Below, piece by piece: positions 20,930 through 32,547 of a stretch of 64,000 nt of DNA. Where the stretch lies: contig CM035415.1 in assembly GCA_020310875.1 (NCBI GenBank), positions 195,052,432 to 195,116,431 on the forward strand. Direction: 5' to 3'. The position numbers and the translations under genes are program-made. Numbering within the stretch: position 1 is the first letter of the stretch; every line of letters starts with the position of its first letter. The notes under the pieces were generated by a model. That model searched no databases. It was not told the DNA's origin and was given only the letters and a program-made list of their open reading frames with translations. Origin of the DNA: Ceratopteris richardii (Eukaryota; Streptophyta; Polypodiopsida; Polypodiales; Pteridaceae).

Positions 20930-21765
20930 TATCGCGGCGTGAGAGGAACAGCGCCTGGTATCGCGAGCGTTGTATCGTGACTTTGGAGAGTGACTTTGCA
21001 TCTACAGGCTGATAGAAGTGACAAGGTGGACACAAGGTACACAAATCTGCAAAAATTTTTGAATTTGGGTGTCAAAATCTCCAAGTATCGTGTCCGGTTG
21101 AGTTGTGGTATCGCGATACCAGAACTCCCGTGTATCGCGATACTTGTTGAGGTATCGTATCGTGCATGCCCACTTGAGGTATCGCGATACCATTCTGGTA
21201 TCGTATCGTCAAGTGTTGGTATCGCGATCGCGGTCGCCCCGGTGGTATCGTATCGTGGGCTATACTAGTATTGTATCGCGTCAAATTTCTGGTATCGTAT
21301 CGTGCACTTTGTGGTATCGTATCGCGTGGCACAAGCAGTATCGTATCGCGGTTGGAGTGGTATCGTATCGTCCTAATCACTGCTATCGTATCGCCAACTA
21401 ATCAAGTATCGTATCGTGCAAAACTAGAGATATCGTATCGCCTCAACGGTATCGTATCGTCCAATCCCGTGGTATCGTATCGCGATGGTCACAGTATCGT
21501 ATCGTCTGATATTCCGGTATCGTATCGTGCACCTTGAGGTATCGTATCGTGAGGTTGGTATCGTATCGCGCAAATTAGAGATATCGTATCGTGACCACTT
21601 TCAGTATCGTATCGCCTAAGAGAGCAGTATCGTATCGTGAGGTTGGTATCGCGATCGCAGTTATCCTAGTGATATCGTATCGTCTAGGTGGTATCGTCTG
21701 AACGGGTATCGTGTAAGACAAAGGTATCGTATCGTGGAAAATCTGGTATCGTATCGCCTGTTCTG
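20930..21765 (+). repeat. Element A palindrome array, GTATCGCGATAC / GTATCGTATCG type
   Basis: About 830 bp of short units, mostly GGTATCGTATCG followed by 10-15 variable bases. Perfect GTATCGCGATAC or TATCGCGAT dyads occur near 21113, 21133, 21180 and 21650. No coding function; open frames here are artefacts of the repeat. Confidence 0.93.
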
Positions 21766-21779
21766 AGTTCCCAGAGAGA

Positions 21780-21925
21780 TCCTGTTTCCCTGTTTTAAAC
21801 CCCAGAACCCTGAACTGGCATAACTTTCTCATACGAAATCCGTTTGCTGTGATTTTGGTTTTGTTGGAAAGCTCGTGGGGTATTTTGAAGTTGACCCTCA
21901 GGAAAACTGGAAAATCAAGGTGTTC
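21780..21925 (+). promoter_or_regulatory. Element A conserved leader block and acceptor-like site
   Basis: Directly after the array a pyrimidine-rich run ends in TTTTAAACCCCAG (AG at 21804-21805), matching C's CCTGTTTTGACCCCCAG. Then comes the block shared with C, D and F: GGCATAACTTTCTCATACGAA and TTGTTGGAAAGCTCG. The gag ATG follows at 21977. Confidence 0.65.
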
Positions 21926-21976
21926 CAAAGGATTTTGAGCAATATAAGAGAACTTTGGGACTAGAAGCCAAGGCTT

Positions 21977-24900
21977 ATGAATCTGAGATCTGGCAGACAC
22001 TTAGGCAAGGATAGACAAAGCATCAGATCATCTGAGGCTAGTGTCAACCATACAGCCAAATCTTGGGCTCAACAGCTTAGTGGTTGTCCTTACACGCTAA
22101 GTTCAGAAACCAGTGACTCAAAAATGTCTTTTAGCATGGAGAGACCCACACGGGGCTCAGGCACTGCTCATTTACAGACACCAGAAGGCCCCTATAAGAC
22201 CCAATTGGAGTATATCCGGACCAACCAATTAGGTGCTCGCATCTATGAGGATGGTCTAAGGCGATCAGTGGTTCAACTCAAGAATCCTGACCAACCCTTT
22301 GGACTTGAACACCCAGTAGTCAAGTTCGAAGAGGGTGCTTACATTGATAAGGAAGGAACAATGTATGTGGTTACCAACTTACCAGATAGGATAGATGAGT
22401 TTGGAAATATCATTCCTGAGAATGAGATAGGAGACTTAGAGAAAGGGGACCTAGGAGGAGAACCCAAGACCCCTAGAGGTAAGTCAGTCTTGACTAGAGT
22501 GATCACTCCAGATTGGATTCCTCAAGATAATAAAAGCATAGAACTATTCGTGAATAGAGAAACGGAGGAAGCCTTTTGGAAATTTAGGCCAGATCAACCC
22601 AGCCCAATAGTCACCATCTATGAATTCAAGGACCCAGATACACCAGGGAAAGCTGTCTATCTAGATCACACATCTCAGAAATTATTCTTAGTATCAGATC
22701 ATGACAGACATGCTTACACTTGGCAAGGTGAATCAATTTTCCCTCCACCAAGATCTAATGTTTCCCAGGGCCTCCAAGGAGCCGGATCATCCAAGGGTCA
22801 TGAAACCCACAGTGAAAGAACTAGAGAGAGACCGGAGGTAAGCTTTGCAGACACCATGGGCAGAGACAGATCAGGATATGGAATGGAAAGACCTAAAAGG
22901 GAGAGACATAGAGCTCATAGGCACCAAAGAGATGAACATGATTTTCCATTGCCTAGACCACGAGAGCACTCAAGAACACTTAGACCCTCTCAAGTGGTTA
23001 AGACAATGAAGAACTACTTTGATGGATTTGGAGATCCTTATGATCATGTGGCGGAGTTCAAACAAGTGCTAAGAGCTGAACAGGTTGAAGACTTATTCAC
23101 CCAGTTCGAGGCATTTGGTTTGACTCTTAAGGGTACTGCCTTAGCTTGGTTTCAACCTCTAAACAGTCGCAACTATAGAGAGATAGGTCAGCTGCTAGAA
23201 GAATTCATTGTGGAATTTTCCAAAAGCGGTATCAGGCATAACACCTCATCCTTGATCCACAGCTTCAAGCAGACACCCCCAGAAACAGTACGACTTGCAG
23301 GAAGAAGGTTTAGGCAGTACTTGGAAAGATGTCCTGTACCAGAATTACCCACACCAGCCAAACAGGTGGCACTGTTTTTAGATGGCCTATTGAGCACAAA
23401 ATTAAGGTCATATGTATACTTGAAAGAGCCTAGATCCATAGAAGAGTGTATACGGATGTGCATTGACATAGAAGACAACTTGGGTGAGGAATTAGGACTA
23501 TCCAAACTCTATAAGGATTCTGATTGTTCTACAAGTCATACCTCTAGAACCTCCACTGAGATAGATGAGATAGCTGAGCAAGTGGCCAAAAAACTAGGAG
23601 TTCAAAATAAACAAATGCCAAGGGTCACTTCAGTGAAGCGATGTTATACATGTGGAGGAGATCACATGGCTAATGTTTGCCCGTTGACGACTCAACCCCA
23701 AGGAAACCCTAATGCTCTATATTGCACCATTGAGAGGAAATATACAAATCATACGACCCAAGATTGTCCCTATAACAGGCAGACTGTTAGACAAAATTAT
23801 CAGCAACCTTACCAGCAGGGTAGGTATCAGAATCAGTACCAATAGCCATATTATAGGCCACAACAATATCAACCTCAATACCAGCAGCAATATCAGGCAC
23901 CATATAGGCCACAACCAGTCCTAGGAAACCAACCGCCAGCTCCTGCCAATGTGATCCCAGTTAAGTATACAATGGCGAAGGAGAAACCTAATAGAGCATT
24001 GGTGCCACTAACCCCATTGGTCTCAGAAAATGATTCTCACGCTCATGGTTCAGACTACTTCCATGAAGATAGTCCACATGCTTATTATATAGAGTCACCT
24101 GAGCAAAGTGAGACTTCTCAGTATCAATATGAGGCACCACCTATGGAACAAAATTGGGAGCCAGAACACTCCAATGTCATGTATACAAATCCAAATCCTA
24201 GGCCCCAATTGAGACAAGTAAGACCACAAGCCCCTAGAGGACCATGCTTTAGATGTCAGGGCGACCATTTCATTCGTGAATGCCCCCACCAACCAGCTAT
24301 GGGACAAGGGCAAAACATTACCATACAAGGCTTTTGTCCTGAGTGTGGCAAGGAACATCTTCCTAGAGAGTGTTCGAGAAACCCCGCTAGTGCACCCAAG
24401 GTTACACCCATCAATGTGGTAGGCTTAGTGGCAGATTCAAGTCCAAGTAGTAGTAATGTGGCTCCTGTACAGGCAGTCACTAGGGCACAGGCTGCACAAC
24501 AAGCAAAACCATCTGAGCAATCGGGGTCAAGTGAGTCAGGAGAACCTAGTAAGAGGAAACCAAGAACATGGAAGGATACCAGAGAGAAGGCTAATCGCAA
24601 GTGGAACAAAAAGATATCTGAAATAGAAGAAAGTCTAAAAGATGCCAAAACAAAAATAGAAGACATTGCATCTCAAAGCCCCTCACATACCGAAGCTCCA
24701 TCCACTCCACCTCATTCCACCCCACCACCCATTGTAAATAACCCACAACCAGGGTCTGTTCTTGCAGATCCAACCCCAGAAGGCTTGGACATGATGTTCA
24801 AGGCCTACCAGGCTCGTCTTCAAGAAGGGCCAACAGCTGCAAACCTAGACAAGAGTTACCCTAGAGCAGATTTAGAGATTGAACGGATGAAAATGTGCAT

Positions 24901-25156
24901 GAAAATGGTAGAACAAGCTCAAGCTATACTTGAGACTAGTCAAAAGTTCAATCAGACAAACTCTGTCAAACCGGATTTGCATTTCCAAAGCTTACTAGAA
25001 AGATTAGAGTAGTTGGTAAACAAACCACAAGTTTCTTTACCTCCACAGGCTCAACCAGTTATTGAAAGAGGAAGCTCACCACCAATGGGAGCTTATGTTC
25101 CTAATTCCACGGATGCAGGAATACCTCCTTCAATTCAATAGTACTCTCAAGAGCTC
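21977..25156 (+). pseudogene. gag: Element A gag and gag-pol spacer, with three TAG codons
   Basis: Starts at ATG 21977 (MNLRSGRHLGKD), the N-terminus shared with F and I. N-terminal domain to about 22990, Retrotrans_gag-like capsid core at about 22990-23500 (MKNYFDGFGDPYDHVAEF, ALAWFQPL, RQYLERCP). Three zinc knuckles of unusual CX2CX3HX4C spacing: 23642-23680, 24245-24283 and 24335-24373. A Lys/Glu coiled-coil and proline-rich spacer follow. In-frame TAGs lie at 23843, 25010 and 25139; the frame is otherwise open from 21977 into pol. It packages genomic RNA in family terms. Whether the TAGs are inactivating or read through cannot be told from sequence. Confidence 0.88.
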
Positions 25157-27717
25157 TTGCAGGAAATACAAGAAGAGAAATGGGCCAAGGAGAAGGGTAA
25201 CTCCCCTCCTATTCCTGAGATTGATGATCTTCATGATCAATTTCCCCAAGACATTCCGTCTATCTATGGAGACCAAGCAGAGCAACAAGAAGATGAAAGA
25301 TTAGATTTTGAATCTAATTCTTTACAAGAGTTGCCTCATTTCATAGGCCCATGGGAATCTGAATCTATCCAGATCAGAGCTCCCACAATATTGGTAAGAA
25401 ATGAAGACTCAGTGATTCCAAGAAACACTGATGTTGTGAAGAACACTAAGGTTCAATGTCATCTCACTGTGGAAGAGCTGCTCAAAGCAAAACCTGAGCT
25501 CTGGAATCATGTGAAGGATCAGGTTCCAGAACTTGAATCCAATATGCCAACAGTAGGCTCTAAGAAAAAAGTTCCAGAGGTACCTCTCGACAAGATAGGA
25601 GACATGAGCGAAGGTGAAGAAGGTAATACTTATCTTCCGATCACCTATCAAGGTTACACAACCAAAGCAATCGTAGATTCAGGTGCTGGTGTTGCTATTG
25701 CAACCACTTCCTTGTGGAAGCGATGGGGCAAACCCACATTAAGACCAACGAGAATGAAGCTTCAAATGGCAGATGGTCATTTTGAAAGACCTCTAGGATT
25801 GCTCGAAGGGATAACTCTAACCACTTGTGGTGTAGAGTTTGAACATACATTTGCTATATGTGACTTTGAAAAAAATAATGTCTACGAGATGATCCTAGGA
25901 AGACCCTTCCTACGACAATTGCAAATAGTACAGGATTGGGGAACCAACTCCTTGTACTTACAGCACTTAGGGGTCACCACCAAGGTCAATCTGAAGGATT
26001 ACACCTTCAGAGATGTACCACCCCTACAGTGGAATCCTATCCACAAAGCGAAAGAAGATTCAATCTCTGTGCATTCTGGAAGTTCACCTGATCCATCCTG
26101 GCTGCATGAAGATACTCACTTGTGGATGTGCAAGGTCGCAGAGGAAGAGGAAAAGCGCCTAAAAGCGAGAGAAGAAGGAACTCCCCCAGGAGATAGACCA
26201 ATAAAAGACCCAGCCTATACACCGATGATATTTCCAGATGAGGAATTTGAGCCTCATGGTTGGGCAGAAATCTTAGCTACCATGGACATTGCAATCAATG
26301 AAGGACAATGGACACCTCATTGTGATGAGGAGGGTTATGATATTTCACTGTTCATGTGTCAGCCACTATTGGAAGAGTGTGATCCTAATGAGTTCATAGA
26401 AGAAGAAGAGAATGACGATGATCTAGAATCCATTGTGATGGATACTTACTTTGACTCAGAGGAACACTATTTAGAAGACATAGGAGTGTTAACCCAAAAA
26501 GAAGAAGAACCCCTCACGAGTATTAAAACGATAAATTCAAAGGAAGGAAGTGAAGGAGGTCAAAAGAAAAAGAAAAGAAAAGCAGTGAAACAAGAAGAGG
26601 AAGAATCATTGTTTGAAGTACCAGAAAACTTCAAGAAATATGAAGTGGAAGACCAAAAAATTTTGGTACGAATGCCTAAGAGAGAGGCCATTATAGGAGA
26701 AGCATATGACAATAAAGAAAGGACCAAAAAAATTGTAGTGACCATTGAAGGGAACGAAGAACGATGTACGTACATAGGAGATGACCTAAGTGCAAAAGAA
26801 GAAGCAGAGCTTGTAGCTCTATTAAGGGAATATAGGGATGTGTTCGCATGGCACTATAGAGACTTGAAAGGAGTAGATCCAAAGATTTGCTCGCATACGA
26901 TTCCGATGACCGCTGATGCCAAGCCCACAAAACAAAAGCCCTACACATATAATGACAATTATGCAGCCAAAATAAAGGAGGAAATTGATAGGCTGATTGA
27001 AGCTGGATTCATCTATGAGATTGAGCACACTGAATGGGTGTCCCCCATTGTGGTGGTGCCCAAGAAGAATTGGAAATTGCGAGTGTGCATTAACCTTAAA
27101 AAAGTTAATGCCGCTACGATCAGAGATAGTTATCCTCTTCCAATCACCGAACATCTATTGGAGCGTGTTGCAGGCAAGGAAGTTTATAGCTTCCTTGATG
27201 GATTTTCAGGTTACAACCAAGTAGCCATTGCCCCCGAAGATCAACACAAAACGGCCTTTGCCACAGAATGGGGAATCTTTGCATTTCGTGTGATGCCATT
27301 TGGGCTCACCAATGCACCTGCAACATTCCAAAGGCTCATGTGTCATGTCTTCAAAGAGTTCTTGCGAAAGAGCTTAGAAGTATATGTGGATGATTTATGC
27401 GCTCATTCCCAAGAAAGAAGTTACCACATCCCTGAGCTCAGACAGATCTTCAACAAGTGTAGAGATTATCGAGTTTGTCTGAACCCAGAGAAGTGTGTGT
27501 TCATGGTACGACAAGGTAAAATCTTAGGTCACATTGTTTCTAAGAATGGAATTTCAACAGATGAAGACAAGGTAAGAGCAATAGCAGAGCTGCCCAGGCC
27601 AAGGAATGTTAAAGAGGTACAAGCCTTTATGGGCCATTGTGGATATTACCGTAGGTTTATCCACATGTATGCCATCATAGCTAAACCTCTTTATAGGTTG
27701 TTAACAAATTTTGAGTG
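25157..27717 (+). CDS. pol: Element A pol, first part: retropepsin 1 and reverse transcriptase
   Basis: Continues the gag frame. Retropepsin 1 at about 25645-25935 has IVDSGAGVAIATT (Asp codon 25676) and the second block MILGRPFLRQL. A long acidic/basic linker follows (26030-26830), then RT at about 26850-27700: VVVPKKNWKLRVCIN, YSFLDGFSGYNQV, MPFGLTNAPATFQRLM and the intact YVDD (27383-27394). The frame is cut by element C after the NFE codons at 27717 and resumes in phase at 33163. Nothing in this part looks inactivating apart from the insertion. Confidence 0.92.
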
Positions 27718-28327
27718 TGTAGCTCAAGCGTAAGCACCACCTCCTTTACTTGTCAATCCGCGGAGACGTGAGGACCGGTATGAAGACCACGAGCATGTGA
27801 AGGCACAAGTGTGTGAGAGAAAGCACATGCAAGCATGCACACACATACACACACACGCACACACGGTAAGATCAAAGAGAGGAACAATGGAAGGACTTTG
27901 ATTACAAAAGAAATCTATTACAAAGCTGAAATCTACAAGAAGCTAGCCCAAAAATGAGCTCTCTAGCTCTTTTTATAGGTTTTTAACTAGTTTTGGCCCT
28001 ATCCAGACCTAGTGTCCGGCCTAGTTAAAAATTAGGTTCCAGGGTTTATTTGAGGGCTCAAACGAAGTCTAAAAATTATGAAAATTGGTACGATGGTACT
28101 TCTAATGCTCCTCAAGCTCGAGGACTCCTCGGCTTGCACAAAATGGAGCTACAAAAATAGAAAATGGTATTTACAATGGTTTTAGTGATGGAAATCACTA
28201 GTTTTGTAGGGCATTCTTCTGAAGAGTTGACATGTACTTCATGGAGCTCCCTACTTGCTCCTTCTTCTTGTGTGTGTCCACCTTTCTGATGTGCTTTCAT
28301 GCTTGTGCTTGAACTTGAGTTCCAACA
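27718..28327 (-). repeat. Element C 3' LTR (610 bp)
   Basis: On the minus strand TGTTGGAACTC (28327) to GAGCTACA (27718). Contains U3 dyad AGTGATGGAAATCACT (28184-28199, + strand) and palindrome CGAGGACTCCTCG (28120-28132). Confidence 0.96.
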
Positions 28328-28363
28328 CTCCCCTCCCTCTCGAGTCTGTCGTCCCTGACAGAC
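28328..28363 (-). promoter_or_regulatory. Element C PPT and pre-PPT hairpin
   Basis: Minus-strand PPT AGAGGGAGGGGAG (28340-28328). Hairpin GTCTGTC/GACAGAC (28344-28350 with 28357-28363), identical in stem to H. Confidence 0.9.
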
Positions 28364-29355
28364 CCTTGTTGTAGTGGTTGTTCCATGTAGTGCTTTGAGA
28401 GGTAGTATCCATTCTGTGTGAACAATAGCCCTCTATCTTCCAAATTTGGAAGCGTTGGTTGTCAGGTTCTTCATTTGTCACTGCAAGCCTTTGCAAGGCG
28501 TAGTCCCTTGGTATGTGCTTCTTTCGTGGATTCCACATGAGTGCATCGTTGTGAGCTTTCAAAGATTGTGAGTTGCTCAAAAGAGGTTATCAAGATTGAG
28601 TGGAGCAACTACTGGCTTCGAATCGCTTCCTAGGTATTGATGTTGCCCCGAGGATGTCCTCTAGCGCTTCTAAAGATGATGTTCAGAGTAGTCATGCCAA
28701 GTACTCATAACCCATAGTGAATGATGGGTAAGTGTGTTAGTGCATGGGTTGAAAAAAATATGTGCCTTGTGCACGGCCTTGTAATGTAGCCCTATGCATG
28801 CTTACTTGGAAAATGCATTGGAAGAAGTATGGTGCAAAAATTTGGGGTCTTGAGCTAAGTGCTCAAGGGTATGCTGATGACAAGGTTTCCTACTCTATCA
28901 TGGTTATAATGTGGCCCAAGTAGGAGATTCTTACCATAAGGAAAGCTCAGTCGATGCGGATCTCTTCGTGTTGTACATCTTTCATCATGATGGACCAATC
29001 ATTGTCGATGAATGCCCTGGTTGATGGTCCACATAAGCATGACTCATTCATGTTCCATAAGTCAAACCTAGGAACAAGCTCTCTCTCGCTTTTCTTCTCT
29101 CTCTCTCTTTTTTTTTTTTTTTCTTTTTTTTTTGGGAAAAATTATCACAAAACAAGAACACAAAAGTTAGTATCAATAGAAAAGATTTGACATATGTCAA
29201 TGTGCTCTTGTGCTTGGGATTCTCAAGTGTGTCTATGCACGGTCGTGTAATGTGGCCCTATAATAATGCATACTTTGGAAATGCATGACCTGAATGGTGC
29301 ATGAGACAGGGTTGTGCAAAGAGCACATGGTTGTCGCTCGTCGAGGTTTTCGATG
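28364..29355 (-). other. Element C 3' noncoding region with duplicated module
   Basis: No credible ORF. Two copies of a module (about 28770-28855 and 29235-29320) contain, on the minus strand, TTGCACCAT, an ATGCAT...CCAAAGTATGCAT dyad-like segment, TAGGGCCACATTACA and a GGCC(G/T)TGCAC element. A long A-rich homopurine tract (29100-29137 on + is T-rich) separates them. Element A has the same layout at 36779-37729. Confidence 0.7.
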
Positions 29356-31011
29356 TTATTTGCAGATATTGATGCCATCTTTGTTGGAGGTATCCATTGT
29401 ATCTCGAGAGGACAACTGATCATTCCTCCTTATCGGGATCCATTTGAGAACAGTCTGCAACTGGGTAGAGATCACCTTTGGCCACTTCGTGTTTGAATGA
29501 TCTCCTGAGGGTTTGATCCATCGTGGCTGGCTCTTTATTTTGGTGGATGCTATCGGTACTTTTGTCTTCCAAACCCTTATCCTTGCAGAAGAGGTTCTTT
29601 GATCTGTATTGGAGCTCTGTGCTTGATTCAGTTCTTTACCTCGCCTTGGTGTCTTTGTTGTGCAGGTTGGTGCCTTGATGTCCCTCCTTGGATTTTGTCT
29701 GAGCTTAGGCTTGATTGCTTGGGATCCTTTGATTGGAAGTGGTCTTTCTTGAGGATAAGTCGTGGTAGGCCTAGACCATAGATTTTGAAGGCTAGTGTGA
29801 GGGGACTGATTTTGTGCCAGGGCTTTCTTTGGTACCCATATCATAGTGCGATTGGGTTGGGCTCTAAGTAATTTCTTGGCCACCCAAATTTGCTTGACAT
29901 TACCAAGAAAATGTGATTTCTGTTTCTTGATGTAAGGGTCTTTTGGGCCTTCTATGTGAGTTTTTTGACAAAACTCATCTTTACATGGGGAGTGCAACAA
30001 GGGTTGATCTTCTATACCTACATCAGACTCATGCAAGGGATTAATGGGTTGTGTGGTTTGAGATTGATCTAGAGATTCATCGAGACATTTATCCTTATTA
30101 CACATAGAATCCCTAGGTGTACAAATGGGTGATGGATTGTCATGATTCACCCTAGAGTCGACCTCCTTTTCCACATCAGTGATACACAACAGTGGTTGAT
30201 CATCTCCTTCTTGACCATCTGAGTGTAGATCATCCCTACTTATGGCTTCATGAGGGGAATCCAAATTTACAGGAAGAGAGGGTCCTTCCACATCCCCCAA
30301 ACACTTGGAGTCCTCCATATCTCCATTCTCTAAGGTTTCCTGTGATTTACTCAAAGAAGGATTAGATTCAAAAACATGAGTAGAAAGAAAAATTTTTTCA
30401 TGAAAAGCACACTCTTTGGAAAGATGATTTTGCCCCCAATTATCATAAGGCAGATAGTCATTAGGATTTTCCATTGACAAATATGTAGAAGCACGGGTAA
30501 TAGGTGGAGAAGACACCTCAAATTCTTGATGATTTTGTGTAATGAACCTTTGGGTGCCAATGATCAAGTCTTCATCTATGCAATCCATGACAAAGAATGT
30601 TTCCGAAAATTGCATATCATCCACCATAACAGGCAACACAACTTTACCCATGCATTCATAATGTTCCCCATCCATGAGGATAGAAGGATGAGTTGTTGGT
30701 TGAATGTTCTCAAAGATAAAGGTCAATAGCTCAATATGAATTAAATTCCACTCACAATTAGGATTGATATAAACACCCAACTTTCTAAGGTCATATCCTA
30801 TTCTGATATGCACAAAAGTATTATCATATTCTCTTGTTGCAAATAAGGATCCAACCCCCTTAGACATTTCCCCCGTGTCCTTGACTCCTTGCAATTTTTC
30901 TCTAAATGTTTCACCTTGATGTGATATTATCTCATGTATTTCATGTTTATCGCCCTCCGTTTTTTCGATCTTAGCCCCTTTTCTTCTATCTTTTGCTTTT
31001 TTCTTTCCCAT
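29356..31011 (-). CDS. Element C ORF: dead retropepsin-like domain plus WVPK-repeat tail
   Basis: A 551-codon ORF from ATG 31011 with a Lys-rich N-terminus (MGKKKAKDRRKGAKIEK). Residues of about 70-155 align with A's second protease: GEHYECMGKVVLPVMVDDMQ against GGVETPCLGEVELPIYLQD, and CIDEDLIIGTQRF against CHDEDLTEPLVLGQDW. The catalytic DSGAA is replaced by INPNCEWN, so no peptidase activity is expected. An acidic, Ser-rich middle follows. The C-terminal 150 residues carry QIWVAKK, MIWVPKK, RIRVWK and KWIPIRR motifs like A's tail. It might bind RNA or element proteins in trans; function unknown. Confidence 0.82.
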   Translation of the reverse strand: MGKKKAKDRRKGAKIEKTEGDKHEIHEIISHQGETFREKLQGVKDTGEMSKGVGSLFATREYDNTFVHIRIGYDLRKLGVYINPNCEWNLIHIELLTFIFENIQPTTHPSILMDGEHYECMGKVVLPVMVDDMQFSETFFVMDCIDEDLIIGTQRFITQNHQEFEVSSPPITRASTYLSMENPNDYLPYDNWGQNHLSKECAFHEKIFLSTHVFESNPSLSKSQETLENGDMEDSKCLGDVEGPSLPVNLDSPHEAISRDDLHSDGQEGDDQPLLCITDVEKEVDSRVNHDNPSPICTPRDSMCNKDKCLDESLDQSQTTQPINPLHESDVGIEDQPLLHSPCKDEFCQKTHIEGPKDPYIKKQKSHFLGNVKQIWVAKKLLRAQPNRTMIWVPKKALAQNQSPHTSLQNLWSRPTTTYPQERPLPIKGSQAIKPKLRQNPRRDIKAPTCTTKTPRRGKELNQAQSSNTDQRTSSARIRVWKTKVPIASTKIKSQPRWIKPSGDHSNTKWPKVISTQLQTVLKWIPIRRNDQLSSRDTMDTSNKDGINICK

Positions 31012-31084
31012 GACACAATTTTCTCCCCCTTTGTATTGCTCAAAAATCCTTGGGAGCCCCCCTGGTTTCCTAGTCCCACTTGAG

Positions 31085-31262
31085 GGTCAACTTCAAATTA
31101 TCCTATCTCAAAATCAACGCGTTATTCTTGAAAAAAACAGTTGAGGTCGTGTAGGATTTGAAACGAGCTTTCCAACAAGCTATAGAGCTCAAAAAATGGA
31201 CTTTGGATGAAAAAGTTATGCCAATTCAGGCTCCTGGGGGTCAAAACAGGCAAACAGGGCCT
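31085..31262 (-). promoter_or_regulatory. Element C conserved leader block and acceptor-like site
   Basis: On the minus strand the array ends, then CCTGTTTGCCTGTTTTGACCCCCAG gives an acceptor-like AG at 31235-31234. The shared block follows (GGCATAACTTTTTCATCC, TTTTTTGAGCTCTATAGC, TTGTTGGAAAGCTCG). The ORF starts 74 nt later. Confidence 0.65.
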
Positions 31263-32200
31263 TTGGAGAAAATCGCGATTTTGTGAACTTTCAGAGAATC
31301 GCGATTTTGTGAACTCAGAAAATCGCGATGTTGAGCACAAAATCGTGTTTTTGAAAATCGCGATTTTGAGCAGAAAATCGTGATTTGAAAATCGCGATGT
31401 TGATCACAAAATCGTGTTTTTGAAAATCGCGATTTTGAGCAGAAAATCGTGATTTGAAAATCGCGATGTTGATCACAAAATCGTGTTTCTGAAAATCGCG
31501 ATTTTGAGCACAGAATCGTGTTTTAGAGAATCGTATTTTTTGACATGAAAATCGTGATTTTGAGCACAAAATCGTGTTTTTGAAAATCGCGATGTTGAGC
31601 AAAAATTCGTGTTTTCACAGAATCGCCTTTTTCACAAAATCGTGTTTTTGGCATGAAAATCGCGATTTTGTCATAGAGAATCGTGTTTTTCTCAAAATCG
31701 TATTTTTCGCTGAAAATCGTGATTTGTGAGAATCGCGATTTTGAGCAGAAAGTCGTGTTTTTCACAAAATCGTGTTTTTGGCATGAAAATCGCGATTTTG
31801 TCATAGAGAATCGTGTTTTTCTCAAAATCGTATTTTTCGCTGAAAATCGTGATTTGTGAGAATCGCGATTTTGAGCAGAAAGTCGTGTTTTTCACAAAAT
31901 CGTGTTTTTGCTGAAAATCGTGATTGGTGAGAATCGCGATTTTGAGCAGAGAATCGTGTTTTTCTCAAAATCGTGTTTTTGCTGAAAATCGTGATTGGTG
32001 AGAATCGCGATTTTGAGCAGAGAATCGTGTTTTTAGAAAATCGCGATTTTGAGCAGAGAATCGTGTTTTTTTGAGAAAAAACACAGAATCGCGATTCTTT
32101 TCAACCAACTTTTAGGCGGGAAAACTGAAAATCGTGATTTTTCAAAAAATTTTGAATTTTCACAGAATCGCGATTTTCATCACAGAATCGCGTTTTTTGG
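31263..32200 (-). repeat. Element C palindrome array, AAAATCGCGATTTT type
   Basis: About 940 bp dominated by AAAATCGCGATTTTGAGC and AAAATCGTGATTT. An exact 130-bp tandem duplication is anchored by TTCACAAAATCGTG at 31631, 31761 and 31891. A 71-bp unit is repeated next to it (about 31909 and 31980). Perfect 14-bp palindromes are frequent. Confidence 0.95.
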
Positions 32201-32487
32201 CGGGAAATTCAAATTTCTGAGCGCCGGCTATGGCGAGCTCCGTATGAGCAGAAAATCATGAAAAAAACACAGCGCTTGCTCTCCCTTGCTTCTCCTAACT
32301 CCTTCCCACACAATAATGCATGAAAAATGGTATGAAGATGGTGAAAATGCACTAAAAAACAAGAATTTTCTATGAAGAAGAAGATGGAAGAAGGTGGAGA
32401 TGATGATGATGATGAAGATGAAGAGGAAAAAACAGAAAATGAACTGAAATGACAGTTTTTTTACCTTCCAACGTCGCAAATCTACGA

Positions 32488-32539
32488 TCTTACCATCACA
32501 ACGCTCGTCCTCGAAGCTCTCTCCCCGGCAACGGCGCCA
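32488..32539 (-). promoter_or_regulatory. Element C PBS (tRNA-Asp) and donor-like site
   Basis: 32539-32522 reads TGGCGCCGTTGCCGGGGA on the minus strand. GTGATG|GTAAGATCG follows, with a donor-like GT at 32493. The 290 bp between array and donor (32201-32487) are noncoding with GAT/GAA simple sequence. Confidence 0.92.
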
Positions 32540-32547
32540 AAATTTGG

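Noticed and set aside
20930..21765. Several ORFs of 60-140 codons on both strands in the TATCG arrays
   Set aside because: Low-complexity artefacts of repeats lacking stops; repetitive IVSY/TIRY-type translations with no conservation.
31122..31895. ORFs made of RFSxxNRDF-type repeats in the C array
   Set aside because: Same artefact; the pattern follows the DNA palindrome and occurs in more than one frame.
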